Origin: Leucaena leucocephala
Taxonomy: Eukaryota > Streptophyta > Magnoliopsida > Fabales > Fabaceae
Direction: 5' to 3'
DNA: 64,000 bases
Assembly: GCA_037074615.1 (NCBI GenBank)
Contig: CM073538.1
Coordinates: 19,982,068-20,046,067 of the forward strand
The translations under genes and the position numbers were made by a program. The notes under the pieces were generated by a model. It had not been told where the DNA came from. It saw only the letters and a program-made list of their open reading frames with translations, and ran no database searches. This document shows, piece after piece, positions 34,256 to 47,266 of the stretch. Within the stretch, counting starts at the first letter, position 1. Each line of letters starts with the position of its first letter.

Positions 34256-34448
34256 CTTAATATTTTTTTTATTGTCCACACAATTTACTGGAGCTTTATC
34301 CCGACTATATCCGAATCTGACCTGCGTCACTCACTTAGCTATGGTAGGTGAGTCTCCCAACGGTAGTTTTCTGCATATACCAATACTCGAACTTGAGACC
34401 TCACTTAAATAATACTGAATTATTTATCACTCAGATCAACCCCTATTG
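34256..34448 (-). mobile_element. tRNA-derived SINE, second family
   Basis: On the minus strand it has an A-box-like TGATCTGAGTGATAA, a clear B-box AAGTTCGAGTATTGG (about 34380-34395) and a terminal A tract (T tract at about 34263-34271 on the plus strand). The body contains GGGAGACTCACCTACCATAG. It looks less decayed than the surrounding DNA. Confidence 0.55.
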
Positions 34449-37379
34449 GTAGATGTTGATGTATTGATTTTACATTGAATAGGACCCAAAGTTTTCTGAT
34501 TTGGGCCTTAGGGCCTATAGATACACAGATGATGCTTGAGGCCCACACTCTTCTTTGGATTGCCTTTTCATTGTTTTTCCTACTTTTTTTTGTTGTGTAC
34601 AATCCTACTTCTTATTTCCTACAAAATAAAATAAAAAAACGAAGCAATAGATAGATCCGCCACTTTGTACAAGAAAATTAACGAGGGTAATTTCTCACAA
34701 CATATAAAATAACATATAATATTTACTATGTCTTTATTATTATTATTATTTAATATTTATTATTTTTATTAAAATATAATCACCAACGTACGTGTCATTA
34801 AATATAATATAAATATATATATTAATTTAATTACTTTTTTTTTTAACTTTTGGATGGGCAAGTCAATGTTTGAATGTTAGTTCCAGTGCAGCGTGCCCTT
34901 GACTTGCTAGTATATGTATGAGTAAGTAACTTGGGTTTGAAGCGATAATTATAAGATAAAGCCATAATGGGTATGTGACAGTCTAACAAATTAAAGTCGC
35001 ATATATGCCTGCAACTACCATTCACCAAACCAATTAATCTTTAACATCAAATTAGAGAAATATAATCTTACGATGAAAACGAATAATAATGAATTGAAGT
35101 GCTACACGTTAACGTTGTCATTAAACGGTTTAACTTGTAATGGCGAACACAACTAATAATAACATGCTCTTTTTTTTTAGCACATACAAATAAGAATGGT
35201 CCCATATTAATTCCACAATATGTTGAAGTAACTAGAATTAGTGTCTGAACTAAGGGATGGGATAAGAGTCCCTCCTATCAACCAGAATTTTTTTCTTATT
35301 TACTCAAATTTATTATATTTCTCCGATTTTAAATATAATAACTTATTAGAGAGTTTAATTTGATCATAAATATAATATTTTAATATATTTATTCTCTTAA
35401 AATTATAATTTTTCATTAAAGTATCTATATATGATTGTACATATTGAAGTGATTTATATCAATGATAATTCAAATACACATGATTAAATAGGTTTTAAAA
35501 AAATTAATATATAATTATTATAAATAATTAACTTAATTATTTTTTTAATATATATAAATTAATTGAATAAATATTATATTAAAGATAGAAGATAATTATT
35601 TATTTGTTATTTAATGAATAAAAAATTTATTAAAAGTTTATCCCTTTAATATTAAATTTCTGGTTCCACCCTGACTAGAACCATATGATTAAGAAAATTT
35701 CATCATTTTGACAAGTACACAACATGGCAAAAAAAATAAAAGAATTGAAAGTGAAAGCGTACCATAAACCACTGTTTCAAAGATGTGGCTTATTAGGCCA
35801 GCGGTTCCCTGTTAGGAGAAAAACCAATATGGTTAAAACAAGAGATCGTGTTTTTTTTAAGCTGCTAGTACATTTTGATTGAAGATAATTATATTTAAGA
35901 CACTTTTAAATATTAAATATAAATATTTTTTATAATAAATATTTAAATTTTAATTTATTATGTTATAAGAGAATAATATTTATATTATATTTAATTTCTA
36001 TTAATGATTATTATATGCTAATAAACTATATGATGACATACTGTACATATATAAGAATGGCGGAATGGGGATGAACAACTGTGGGTGTTATATAATTTTC
36101 GATTATTAGTATCTGAGTACTTTCTAGAGGTATATATCACAATTTATACAAACAGATTATTAATTAGTCCAAAATTTTCAACAAAGGGAAATTAAGAATA
36201 TCAATTTTCACTCAACAAAAATATTAATAATTTTATCATAAATCCACTGTATCAATATATTTTCTTGTAATGCATTAATTTTTAGGCAATAAATCCGTGA
36301 AGGCGCTAAAAGATCAAGGGAAAAAACAGAGTATTGAATTAATAAATTTTATATAATATATACCTCCATTAATTTTAAATATAAGAGTTAATATTTAAAT
36401 TTATTTTTTATATTATCAATTGATATCTGACACTATTTAGATTATATTATCGTGGACTTAAGCAATCAACTAATTCAATTTTGAGAGTCGTGACTACCTA
36501 TTATAATATAGGCTTTTTTTTTTGAACTTAAACTTAAGATCTTGAGAGATCTAGCCTAATCTTATACTTTATTAATTATGCATATTAGTAGGATTTTTCT
36601 TCATCAATAGAGTAGTTATCAATTCAAATAATTAAAACAAGTACTTTAGATAAACAACACATATTTTTCATAAATAATGAACTTAAATAATTTTTTAATA
36701 TCTATAAATTAATTATCTAACTCTTATAGATTATTATCTCTGATCATAATTATAATAATTAGTTGACTTTTTTATATAGATTAAGAAAATTAAATAAATA
36801 AATTAATTATAACTAATATAAAAGTTAATTGATTAATTTAAATAGATTGAATAATATATAATATAAATTTATCTTGAATAATTATATTTTATTATAATTA
36901 ACTAATTTATTTAATTTTTTATTTATCTAAAAAATAACAAACTCTGCTAAATATTGATGCAGGGAGGGGGTTATGGAGTAAAGAAATTTAAGGAAAAGGT
37001 TGACGGTCCGTACTCCTTAACAATCCACTGTTAATTTGATATATATAAATATTCTTTTTTATTATTTAATATAAAACATATTTAATTAATTTAATTTAAT
37101 TAAAAAATTAATATAATATATTTTTTTAAATATTTTAATTATTTTTTTATTTTATTTAATTATTATTAAGAGAGTGTCTATAAAATTTTTTTTAAAAAAT
37201 TAGATAAATATAAAAAGAGATATTATATTTAAGATAAATATTAACTGTATAATTAAATTTTATATTAAAAAAAAGAATACTATACATCAGTTATTCTATA
37301 TTGCACTTCAAGTATCTTTCTCCACTGCCTTCACATTTAACAACGTAATCCTACTGCATATAAGGCACGCTTATTTCTG

Positions 37380-37515
37380 TTGGCGAGCTCGGTAGGACTA
37401 CAACGATAATAAAGCTCTATCACTAAATATTTAATCCTGTTACATTCCTAAAACTCAAACTTGGGATATTTGATTAAGCGAATATAATCTTTTAACAGTT
37501 GAACCAAGTGTTTGG
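37380..37515 (-). repeat. SINE-like fragment
   Basis: The minus strand reads GGTTCAACTGTTAAAAGATT (A-box-like), then CCCAAGTTTGAGTTTTAGG (B-box-like). The arrangement resembles the 34256-34448 element, but the similarity is weak and the ends are not defined. Confidence 0.35.
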
Positions 37516-39134
37516 GGATTCACAAGTCAAATAATAGTGAAAAAAGATGATTTATCCCATTCCCAAATTTCAGGTAATGGATCCAAGATGGTACGATCAT
37601 TAACTATTGAAGATGAGAGGGTGTTTTATTTTGTGTGTGTGTGTGTGGGGCAAATGAGGCTGGATCTTTATATATTTATAAATTATAAATTAGCATAAAT
37701 GAAGAGCATGTTGGAGTGGGAGAGGATGGGGACAAGAATTCAGAGAATGGGGACGATTCAGCTGCGTGGGGGCAATCATTTCGTTCCATTTTACCTTTCA
37801 TATATATGATTTATGCCTTTATATTTCTCACCTCTGATTCCGTCAATTAATTCCAATTATGCTGCATATATATATAATATACTCCTCCACTCTTCAACAC
37901 TCCACTGAGACAGAGAAAGCCCTCCAGGCTCCAACGTTAACACTAACGCACTGGGTAGAAAGAAATTTTGGAAGAAAAAAAAATGAGAAGAAAGAAAATG
38001 AAGAGAAAAGAAAACTTGAATGATAATATAATTACCCATCTTACTTGGATGAATGAGAGAAAATATAGAAAAAAAATAAATAAATATCAGAATGGTTAAG
38101 ACATCCTTATTACATAAATAATTACTAAAGAAATCAAATAATTTAGCGAATCAGAGCTTTGCGCACGGGAGGATAGCTAGTAGAAGAATTTTTTTTATCA
38201 AAATCTCTCTATGAGTAGAGTGAAAATTTGGGGGTAAATAGAGTGTTTTTCCTACTTTCTCTTTTATCCAAATAAGAGAAAACCTATTTCCTTTCTAATT
38301 TTTTACCCTATTTTTCTTTCCTCTCATCTTTTCCCTCAATCTAAGCACATCTTAAGAGAATAAAACTACGTGATTATTGTTAAAGATATTTTAAAAAAAT
38401 ATGACATATTAAATAATTTAAATAATTTTTAAAATATAATTAAATTAATTAAATATGTTAAATAGTAAGGATTAGAGAATTATATATATAATTTATGAAT
38501 AATTTAGCTTCTTATAAATTTTACATATGTAAATATCTTGTTAGATTGAGATTGATTCGAAGCAATTGTAAATAGCTTTGAAAATTTAAAATATGAATTT
38601 TTAAATTTTTTATATTTTAAAAATAAGTCCAATCTAATTTTGCTTTTAATATTACGCATGCTGACTTTTTATTAATCTCCTAAATCCTGAATGTGTTTGT
38701 GTCGATATGCAAGACAAATGGAATAAAATTGATTGTGAAACATACAGAGAGATGAGTAATTCTTGTGTGCAAAAGGTACGTAAAAGTTGACGAGTTTTGC
38801 TGTTTTCAGTTTTGAAAACATATTAGTTTTTCAAATTAAAATTAATAAATTAAAGTTATGATTTGTACAGCTAAATATGTTCTTTTATTTCCTCGTGATA
38901 TAAAGTGGAACAAAATATACTTTATATTCATGAAAGGACCAATTTCCCTACAGTAAAAACAATTTTCTTGCAAGAAAAAGTTAATTAAAGTCAATAAATA
39001 GGTACGAGAGAAATGCTTTAAGGGTGACTTCAAGATTTGTTTCGACAGCTAGGTGAAAGTAACATAACCAAAGAATAAATACTATGAAATACACACATTA
39101 TTGTATAATTTGTAAATTTGTAAATTAAACTATT

Positions 39135-39155
39135 ATATATATATATATATATATA
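39135..39155. repeat. TA microsatellite
   Basis: Uninterrupted (TA)n of about 20 bp in intergenic DNA. Confidence 0.8.
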
Positions 39156-39296
39156 TTATTTTCTGTCAACGGAAATCATGATTACTCAATATATATAACA
39201 CTAGTTCTTTGATTATTTAAGCAGCTGAAAGTCAGGATAATGATGGGCTTATATATATTTCAAATACAATAATTTAAAAACCATTAAAATGATTGG

Positions 39297-39563
39297 GTTT
39301 TTTTTTACATAATTTTTTTTAAAAAAATTAATTTCACATATAATTTAAAAATATAATGAAGTCTCATTTGTTTTTAAATGATACTAATATTAGACAGAGT
39401 GAGTTATTAATTACTCTTAAATTTAAATTTAAACACCTAAGAGTTAGGATATATCTATAAATATTATGATTAGAATCATAATAAAATAATATTTTTTATA
39501 AATTAAATAAGATCTAAATAATTATATATTTTATATTTTTACCCACTAAACCAATGGACTATG
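39297..39563 (-). mobile_element. Decayed SINE copy (same family as 9972-10241)
   Basis: It starts with a T tract on the plus strand and keeps landmarks of the family: GATACTAATATT (against GATACCAATGTC), then AAACACCTAAGAGTTAGGAT and ACTAAACCAATGG-type ends. Most differences from the intact copy are C to T or G to A. Confidence 0.6.
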
Positions 39564-41324
39564 GGTATTAAAAAATGATTGGTTGATGAGACGTATCTCT
39601 ATTACTTGTAATCTGATCATAGTATAATTTGGGCTGAAAAGAGAAAGCAACTTTGGCCAAAAAATAATAATAATGAATATTTTTTTTTTAAAACAAAAGG
39701 CAGAAAGAGAAAAGTGAGGGTGTTGAACAGGAGATAATCTGAAGAGCATAATGGGAGCGCATAAGCGGAGACAAATTGAAATGATGTCCCTTGCCACCGC
39801 ATTGCCTTTCTCCCTTTTACTTCAGCCATATAAATTAATATTATTTGAAATTTAAATAATTAATAAAACCCTGGGTTTTTGCTCTCCATATTGGGGCCAT
39901 ATATTATTTCCCCTCATTACATTATATGTACTCATCTCACATCATTTCTACGTCAGCCTGACGACAGCAAAAACCATTTCACATAAAATCTCACATAATT
40001 TATTTTCGCAATTAATTAAGAAATATTCTCAAACAAAATTTAAATTTTTATCTTTGAAAATCATATTCATGAATCTAATTTTCGCAAATTTATAATAAAA
40101 ATTTAAGAGTTAGCTATAATCATATATTTTTTAAAGAAGATAACTATATTATTAGAAAATATGATAGTTATTGTTAAAAATATAATAATAAATTCGTGGA
40201 GAACTTGATTACATTTCATGTGATATGTTTTTTTATAATGTTTCATGTGATACGTTTCCCAGTATATTCTTTGCAAAAATTTCAGCAATTTCAATATTTC
40301 TGGTAAAGAATATATATGTTGACCTTGGATTCCTAGCTATATACTATACATGTAGAGGAGCAATATAGGCTTTTCAATTAATTCTCAAAGGCAACATGCT
40401 TTATCAATAACATTGCTATCACATAAAATTTATATGCCTCTTTTAATTTATTGATATCTCACTAAAGGTACTTTTGTTATTATCATTATCAATATATGTT
40501 CGGTGATATATATATATATATATATCAGGATGATACTATATATAAGTTTGTAACTTATTTTCGTATACCAATTAATGCATTAAATTAATACTTTTTTTAT
40601 ATTTGTTATCATTTAATAGAGTATTAAAAAATAATATTATTAATTATTTTATAAGTGACTTATATATAAAAAAATTATAAATGACTTACATATAAGAACA
40701 GAATAGTATATATTAATAATATTAGCTTATTTATATAAAAATATATATATTGATTTTCTAAAGTAATATTTCTAATCATTTATATGAGAAACTATTCTCA
40801 TGATAAAAACGTCTTTAATTTGTGCAACTCATAAGAATTTAAAAAATATATAAATTTAAAAATAAAAAAATAAATTAAAATTTTATATTTATTTTTTTAT
40901 TAACTATTATATTTAGAATTAAACAAGTAATATACACTTCGTGCAATGTGCAGAGTGTGTGTTGCTTAACCAATAAACTGTTAGTTAAATTAGTAAGCAA
41001 TCATATCTAAAAAAAATTAAATCAAGAGAGACGTTTTTATTGGTAGGGACGAAAAACACTTTTGCGGTTTAAGCCAGAGAAAAAATTATACTTTGATCAA
41101 ATAAAAATACAGTGTGTGTAGCCAAAAGTTACAGCATGCAAGTAAATGAAGGGTTTATTATATATAGTATCAAAGGCTTACATCTTAATCACTTTGTGGT
41201 TATAATGACCTTGTCGTTTGTTAATTAAAACTATCTGTTATAACAAAGCAACATTATTCTCATCAGTCGGTCGAGAGAGGGAAAAAATATTAATAGTGGT
41301 GCATGTTGGCACCCAAAAAAGAAA

Positions 41325-41327
<3 letters not shown>

Positions 41328-41364
<37 letters not shown>
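41328..41364. repeat. TA microsatellite
   Basis: About 37 bp of alternating AT, a likely polymorphic marker. Confidence 0.9.
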
Positions 41365-41366
<2 letters not shown>

Positions 41367-41584
41367 AAATAATACCACTTCTTGACCTGAATGAAATAAT
41401 ACCCACCTGATGACATCAATATTTTATTTGATAATTTATTAAAAAAGGAGAAATAATTGCAATTCAAGATATAAATAAAAATTCGATATTTTCAGTATCT
41501 TTATTTTCGAATATTTGGCAATATATATTAATTGATTTGCTCATGATATAACATTCGATTATAGTATCTGATTAATTTATTATA

Positions 41585-42617
41585 GCCCTATTTGGATTAA
41601 CTTTTGGATAATAGATTTTGAGAATAATAGATTTTGAAAATAGAGATATTTAGATTATTAGTAGTAAAATCACTTTTTATATTGATAAATTACTAAAAAG
41701 AGTATGATTTAATTAAAAATATGAGATATGAGAATGTAGAGGAGAAAGATGAGAGATGAGAGAGTGTAGAGAAGAGATATGAGATAGGGTAGAGATGAGA
41801 TATGAGGGATGGTAGAGGAGAGATATGAGGGATGGTAGAGGAGAGATATGAGAGAGGAGAGAGGGTGTAAGAAAAAGTAGAGATAAGATAGTAATTGGAT
41901 AGTCTATAAGTTCTTTTACTATTTTAAAATTTAGTTTTTGTAACTTATTTAAAACTATAATTTTTGCCAAAATCACTTTTGGACAAATATATATATTTGT
42001 TTAAAATTTTTTTAAATTAAGGTTTTGTTCAAAAGAGCTTTTCAAACCATGGTGGCAAACACAATAGCATTATATGTGCACTTAGGGCCTGTTTAGATTA
42101 GTTTTTGAAAAATATATTTTAGGAATAATAGATTATGGGAAGAATATATTTTAAAAATAGAAATATTTGGATGATTAGTAGTAGAATCACTTTTTATAGT
42201 GGTAAATTATTAAAAAGGGTATGATTTGATTAAAAATAAGAGAGAGAAGAGGGGGTAGAGAAGAGAGAGAAGAAAGTGTAGAGAAAATAGAGGAGATATG
42301 AGATAGGGTGGAGAAGAGAAATGAGATAGGAGAGATGAGAAATGAAAGAGGAGAAAGGAGAAAGGGTAGATAAGAGAGAGGAGAGAGGAGAGATAATGTA
42401 AAAAATAGAGATAATATAATAATTGGATAGTCCATAAACTCTTTTACTATTTTAAAAGTTAGTTTTAGTAACTTATTAAAAACTATAGTTTTAAACTATG
42501 GTTTTTGTCAAAATTACCTCTGGACAAATATAGTTATTTGTTTTAAATTTTTTCAAATTAAAATTTTGCCAAAAAAAAAAAACTTGTTAAACCAAGCTTC
42601 CAAATACACACATAGCC
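41585..42617. repeat. Tandem pair of related MITE-like units with purine-rich minisatellites
   Basis: Two units, about 41585-42068 and 42084-42617, share the same order. Each begins with a CCTnTTTnGATTA-type end, then ATTAGTAGTA-AATCACTTTTTATA, then a GAGATATGAGAnnGG purine minisatellite of different length (about 41742-41880 and 42238-42412). After that come TAATTGGATAGTC and a TTGGACAAATATA block, with an inverted-looking right end (CAAATACACACATAG). The internal purine block has changed copy number between units. Confidence 0.65.
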
Positions 42618-43369
42618 AATTAATGATGGGTTTTGACACGAAAAAAAAAAAGATATGAAAACGATTTCAGGCATGTTGCGACTGTACCTAGGTTTAAGCA
42701 AAAAATCTAATCGTCAAGAATAACTCAGTATTTTACCTTAAGATTGAGTAACTACATTGTAAGTTTTCACGGATTTCATACATAAATCAAACATTATAAT
42801 TCATAATAATCTTATAATTTCAACACAGTAACTCTTACTCACTAGCAACTTTTGAATTCATTCGTTAATTTCTGCAAATGAAACAAGTGCATCATTAATT
42901 TTAATCTGGATCCGATCTTACCAGTTTAACAAAGAAGGCGAGAAGATAAAGTACAAAGCAACACATTGTAATTATTGAGAATTATGGTAATAAATCTCAC
43001 AGGCAGCAACAAGGGTTTGATCATCATGGCGAGGAGCTGGACCACAAAATATTTAATTTGGACATAACAAATGATGATAAATATGTCTATATATATACAT
43101 ATATTACTATCTTTAATATAACAACTAATTGACTTTTTTAGATAGATTAAAAAAATTATAAATCAGTTAATTATAATTAATATAAAAACTTGTTAAATAA
43201 TTTGACTAGATTAAAGAGTATATAATATGAATTTATCTTTAATAGTTAGCTTTAGTAAATTAATTAATTTTTTTAATTTTTTATCTATAAAAATAGTTAA
43301 ATAACTCATATTTAAGAATTAGATGGAGTATATAATAAGGTGGTGATAATAAAGATTATATTGATCAAA

Positions 43370-43500
43370 TGGATAAAGAGTTGACTCATAATCTTATAAG
43401 ATTATAAGTTTAAATTTTAATATTAAGTGAGAATTTAAATAGATACCCTAACTATGGTGGGTGATCTACTCACCTAATTAAACTTTTTATTATAAAAAAT
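43370..43500 (+). repeat. SINE-like fragment
   Basis: It contains GAGTTGACTCATAATCTTAT followed by a B-box-like ATAAGTTTAAATTTTAATA and a body ACTATGGTGGGTGATCTACT. It ends in an A-rich tail, so orientation is plus. It is strongly AT-shifted. Confidence 0.4.
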
Positions 43501-44500
43501 AAGAAGGTTGTTTGGGAATTTGAGAGAAAAGGTAGGTGAAGTGGGGTTAGATGGGGGATGTAGAGATTTAATAAAACAAAGTTAAAAAGAGGAAAAGAGA
43601 GTTAGAGAGAAAAGGCGATTAGCTTTTGTGCTGCAAAAAAAAAGTCAATTCGGCTTTCAATCATCATAATCATATCTTCACGGCCGATGCTCCGATATGT
43701 GTGATAGATTCTTTCATTACCACTCTTTCTTCTTTAATTTAAAAACAAAATTAAAATTATACTATTATTATTGATTTTCTAAGACATAAGACAAATATTC
43801 TTAATCAAAACCATCATGCATCTTTAAATTCATGTCTTTGAGAAATTGAGTTGTTTATCTATAATAATAATAATAAGATGATGCATTTCATGTATTTAAA
43901 TCCGGTTTAATCTGAATTAGTTGGGTCTAATATGAGTTTCACATCATTAATCGATATTAGTAGTAATAGTTTTTAAAAAAAAATCAATAATAAATAGAGA
44001 TATTTTCCTAATATGAGTTTCATATCATTAATTGATATTAGAAGAAATGGTTTTTTTAAAAAAATCAACGATAATAAATAGAGAAATTTCCCTATAGACA
44101 CCTGTTAAAGAATAAAACAATTACACCGTTATTTATTGATTTAATTAGTTGTTATTACAAATTAACTAATAATGACATAATGAGAAATTGTTACTAGCGA
44201 TATTATTGATAGATTTTATTCTTCATTGTGTGTTACGTATGGCAATGCATGTCATTATGGAGAGATTATTTGTTTTCCAAGTTGAGGAGCTCTATATATT
44301 TTTTAATGAAATTGATTTATATAAAAGAAGTTAAAATAAAATCTCCACTAATTTCTTAAAATTCGGGCTCTTCAAATTAAAGTCCCTAACTAAATCTCTT
44401 TCATATCATGGTGTCCAGAGAGAGATCCCCTCTTTATATTAAACGACTCAAAAGAGAAAAAGAAACCCTAGAAAGTGATAGATATATATCATATATGTAC

Positions 44501-45182
44501 AAATGTTGTGTGTGTATATATCAACCCGCTCTCTCTCTCTCTCTCTCGAGCTTTTTAAAGAAGATCTTGTGGTGAACAAGGTGAGTGAATTGAATCATAA
44601 CTCTCACTAATTATATTTGATATATATAGATCCGTTTCTATTATTGAGCACTCAACAGGTTTCGCTTTTGCCCATTTCAATAATCATTTGTACAGTAACC
44701 CCGACCCTGCTATTAGCTGCATGGAAATTCAATAAAACTTCAAGGGCAAATCCGTAACATCAATCTCTCTCTCTCTATTTGTCGTGTATTGTTGACCTAT
44801 ATACGCTACAGTAAAATTCCACTAACCATCGAAGGACATGGAATTTTCAAGCTTTTTGCAGTACATGTTTCCATCACTCCCATATGTCCAAACCGCCAGC
44901 TTTGGTTGAAAATTTTCAAAAGTCATAAGAAGAAAAATTCGCTCATTAATTAAATTAACAAATTAATAATATATATAACTATACATCAAACTAGTTTTTT
45001 CTGAAGTAACTAGAATTAGTTCTCTTTCCTACCCCTTACCCACCACCCCCTTCACATGTCCATTATATATAACAAGACAAACCAATTGATAGCTCTTCAT
45101 TCTCTCACAAAGACAAACCAAAGAAAAGGTAAAGTGCTTTCACGACGTTATAAGTTTATTATACTTTCCGTTTGTGGTGTTG

Positions 45183-45222
<40 letters not shown>

Positions 45223-45342
45223 GTATATGCATACACACACATATATAATTTAGAAGAGTTTGAGTCTCTTGCCCTAGCTAGAAGATCATCATCTTCTTCA
45301 ACCTCGCTTGTGAAGCTAGAGATAAGAGAAGGGATCGATTCA
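44501..45342 (+). promoter_or_regulatory. WRKY13-like promoter and leader
   Basis: A CT repeat (44529-44547) is followed by AAG|GTGAGT at 44580/44581, a strong splice donor. A plausible acceptor TTTAG ends at 45253, so a leader intron of about 670 bp is possible. It would remove the (TA)n at 45185-45216 and two upstream ATGs (45056, 45172). A W-box TTGACC lies near 44793, consistent with WRKY auto- or cross-regulation. All of this is inference from consensus sites. Confidence 0.45.
45185..45216. repeat. TA microsatellite upstream of the WRKY start
   Basis: About 32 bp of (TA)n, 127 bp before the ATG, probably inside a leader intron. Confidence 0.85.
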
Positions 45343-47266
45343 ATGTCAACGACGTCGTCTCATCAGGCGATTATGAACCAGCAGAGCTTGTTTTATCATC
45401 ATCAGCAAGATCAGATGGGGCTGCTTTCTTCTTTCCCTGTAAACTTGGGCTTCAATAATTTCCAATCTTCTTCCATGGGTCATCAATTACCAGCTTTGAA
45501 ATCCTTCAGTGACTTATCTGTTTCAGCTCCTTCATCGCTTGCAATATCTGAAGCAGTTTCTTCTGCAACTCCAAATCTAACACCTGAAACCCATATCTGT
45601 TTCACACCTCATCATAATAATAAGCCAATCAGAGAAGAAGACATCACTCAACTCCTTTCCCTCCATAGATCCACTCTAATTAATCCATGGTAACATCCCT
45701 TCTCTCTCTCTCTCTAACCCTAGATTTTTGTCATCCTTTTCTTCAATAATTTGTCTGTAAAACCATGAAATCTATATAATCAAGTCTTGTTAAATCTTCA
45801 TATATATATATATGTAGGGCATGGGGATTAGAAGAGAGTGAGTGTAAGCGATCAAGTGAAGGAGAAGTTCATCATAACCGTCATCATCAACAACTAGTTG
45901 GGGTTTCAGCGATGAAGATGAAGAGATCAATGAAGGGAAGAAGGAAGGTGAGAGAACCCAGGTTTTGCTTCAAGACCCTCAGCGATGTCGATGTCTTGGA
46001 CGATGGCTATAAGTGGAGGAAGTACGGCCAAAAAGTTGTCAAGAACACTCATCATCCCAGGTATATATATATGATGAAAATTTTCTCTTAGTTTTCGTTT
46101 GTTTAATAAGTATATTGCGCATCAACGAAAAATATAATGGTTAAAATTAAAGCATGCGTTTGTGTTTGTATATGTACTTGATTATGGCTCTGGTGGGTTG
46201 TATCCCAACACACATTCTGTGCATGTTCTCTCTCTCTCTCTTCCTCCGTCCCATCTTTCATTAGATTCATCATGATTGTGTTTTGCTTTTCTAGTCCCGG
46301 CTTCTGCGAAATTTTAATTTATTGAGGAATATGGGGACGAGCAATTACCCTCACTGAGAATAAGTACTTACTACTTGTTTAAATTAGTTTATTTTAAGCG
46401 CTCTTGCTATATGAGAAGAATTTTGTCTTGTAAAATGTAAAAACACTTACTTTAAGCTAAACCAAACACCCTGCCCTGGCCGAAGCAGCTCTAGTGTGTG
46501 TGTGTGTGTAGAATCTCTTATAAAATAACATGAAGGGTTTGAAAAAAGTGAAGAAAAAGTTTAAAGGCTTTTTTGTTTGGCTTCTGAAGGGATAAAAGTC
46601 TGACAATAAAGTTGCAGAATAATAAATAAGGATGGTTAACTTCATAAATTACTAGCTAGTCTCATTTATATATGTTACAGTATTATAAGCAATTTGAGAT
46701 GAACAATTGAACAGCAAGAAAGCAATTACTAGAAAGAAGGCAATAAAATCTAGTAAGCTTTACACTACTGGGGCAGACCGAAACTGCACTTTATAGAATT
46801 TCGTGCCCCTTGAAAATGATTACGAACGAACATGCCATATTATTCAGTCTCTCCATTTTTTCCCCTCTTGAATCTCGTGTGATGTTTTTGAAATTGAAAT
46901 CATTAGACGTTTGAAGATCTCAGCACGACCAGCTACATATAAAAGCATGGCTGTCTATATATAGATATGTCTGCCAAGTTTTCTGTGTATATATATTGTA
47001 GCAAAGGACTAGGATGTGTGTGTGTTGTGTGATCAATGAATAAATCATTGATGTTGTTATTGTGAATGTGAATATATATACGACGTCGTAGGAGCTACTA
47101 TCGTTGCACACAAGACAACTGTAGGGTGAAAAAGAGGGTGGAGAGGTTAGCAGAGGATCCGAGGATGGTGATAACAACGTACGAAGGGAGGCATGCTCAC
47201 TCTCCTTTCAACGATCTTGAAGATTCTCAGATTCATTCTTCTCAGCTTACCAGTTTTTTGTGGTAG
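45343..47266 (+). CDS. WRKY13: Group IIc WRKY transcription factor, WRKY13-like, three exons
   Basis: Exons 45343-45689, 45818-46060 and 47092-47266 join in frame (765 nt, 254 aa). The borders are CATG|GTAACA, TGTAG|GGCA, CCCAG|GTATAT and CGTAG|GAGC. The DNA-binding domain has WRKYGQK at residues 182-188 and a C-X4-C-X23-H-X-H zinc finger, defining group IIc. The last intron splits the codon of the Arg in HHPR|SYY, the usual IIc position. The N-terminus is Gln/His/Ser-rich. In Arabidopsis, WRKY13 promotes stem lignification through NST2 and affects flowering; the same nuclear role is inferred. Neighbouring BRI1 and the spatacsin-like gene match the Arabidopsis WRKY13 locus. The upstream in-frame ATG at 45172 is rejected because it would encode a TA-repeat peptide. 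Confidence 0.95.
46061..47091 (+). other. WRKY13-like intron 2 (1031 bp)
   Basis: It contains a weak inverted-repeat, MITE-like stretch around 46360-46475 and a GT microsatellite at about 46496-46509. No coding or RNA feature is supported. Confidence 0.5.

Larger units (their letters stand above)
31031..44500. other. Divergent intergenic region between the spatacsin-like and WRKY genes
   Basis: About 13.5 kb of very AT-rich DNA with no coding frame longer than about 90 codons and no tRNA gene that I could see. Recognisable contents are SINE copies, a duplicated MITE, TA microsatellites and a few short TATA-rich runs. Enhancers or small RNA genes could be hidden here, but nothing specific supports them. 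Confidence 0.55.

Noticed and set aside
34850..34910. Inverted repeat GCAAGTCAA / TTGACTTGC, possible microRNA hairpin
   Set aside because: The paired stem is only about nine bases with a loop of some 30 bases, too short for a plant miRNA precursor.
41700..42435. Open frames encoding Ser/Leu/Pro-rich peptides on the minus strand
   Set aside because: They are translations of the purine-rich minisatellite and have no start context or conservation signal.
45172..45342. Upstream in-frame ATG extending the WRKY protein
   Set aside because: It would translate the TA microsatellite into Tyr/Ile repeats unlike any WRKY N-terminus. MSTTSS at 45343 is the natural start.
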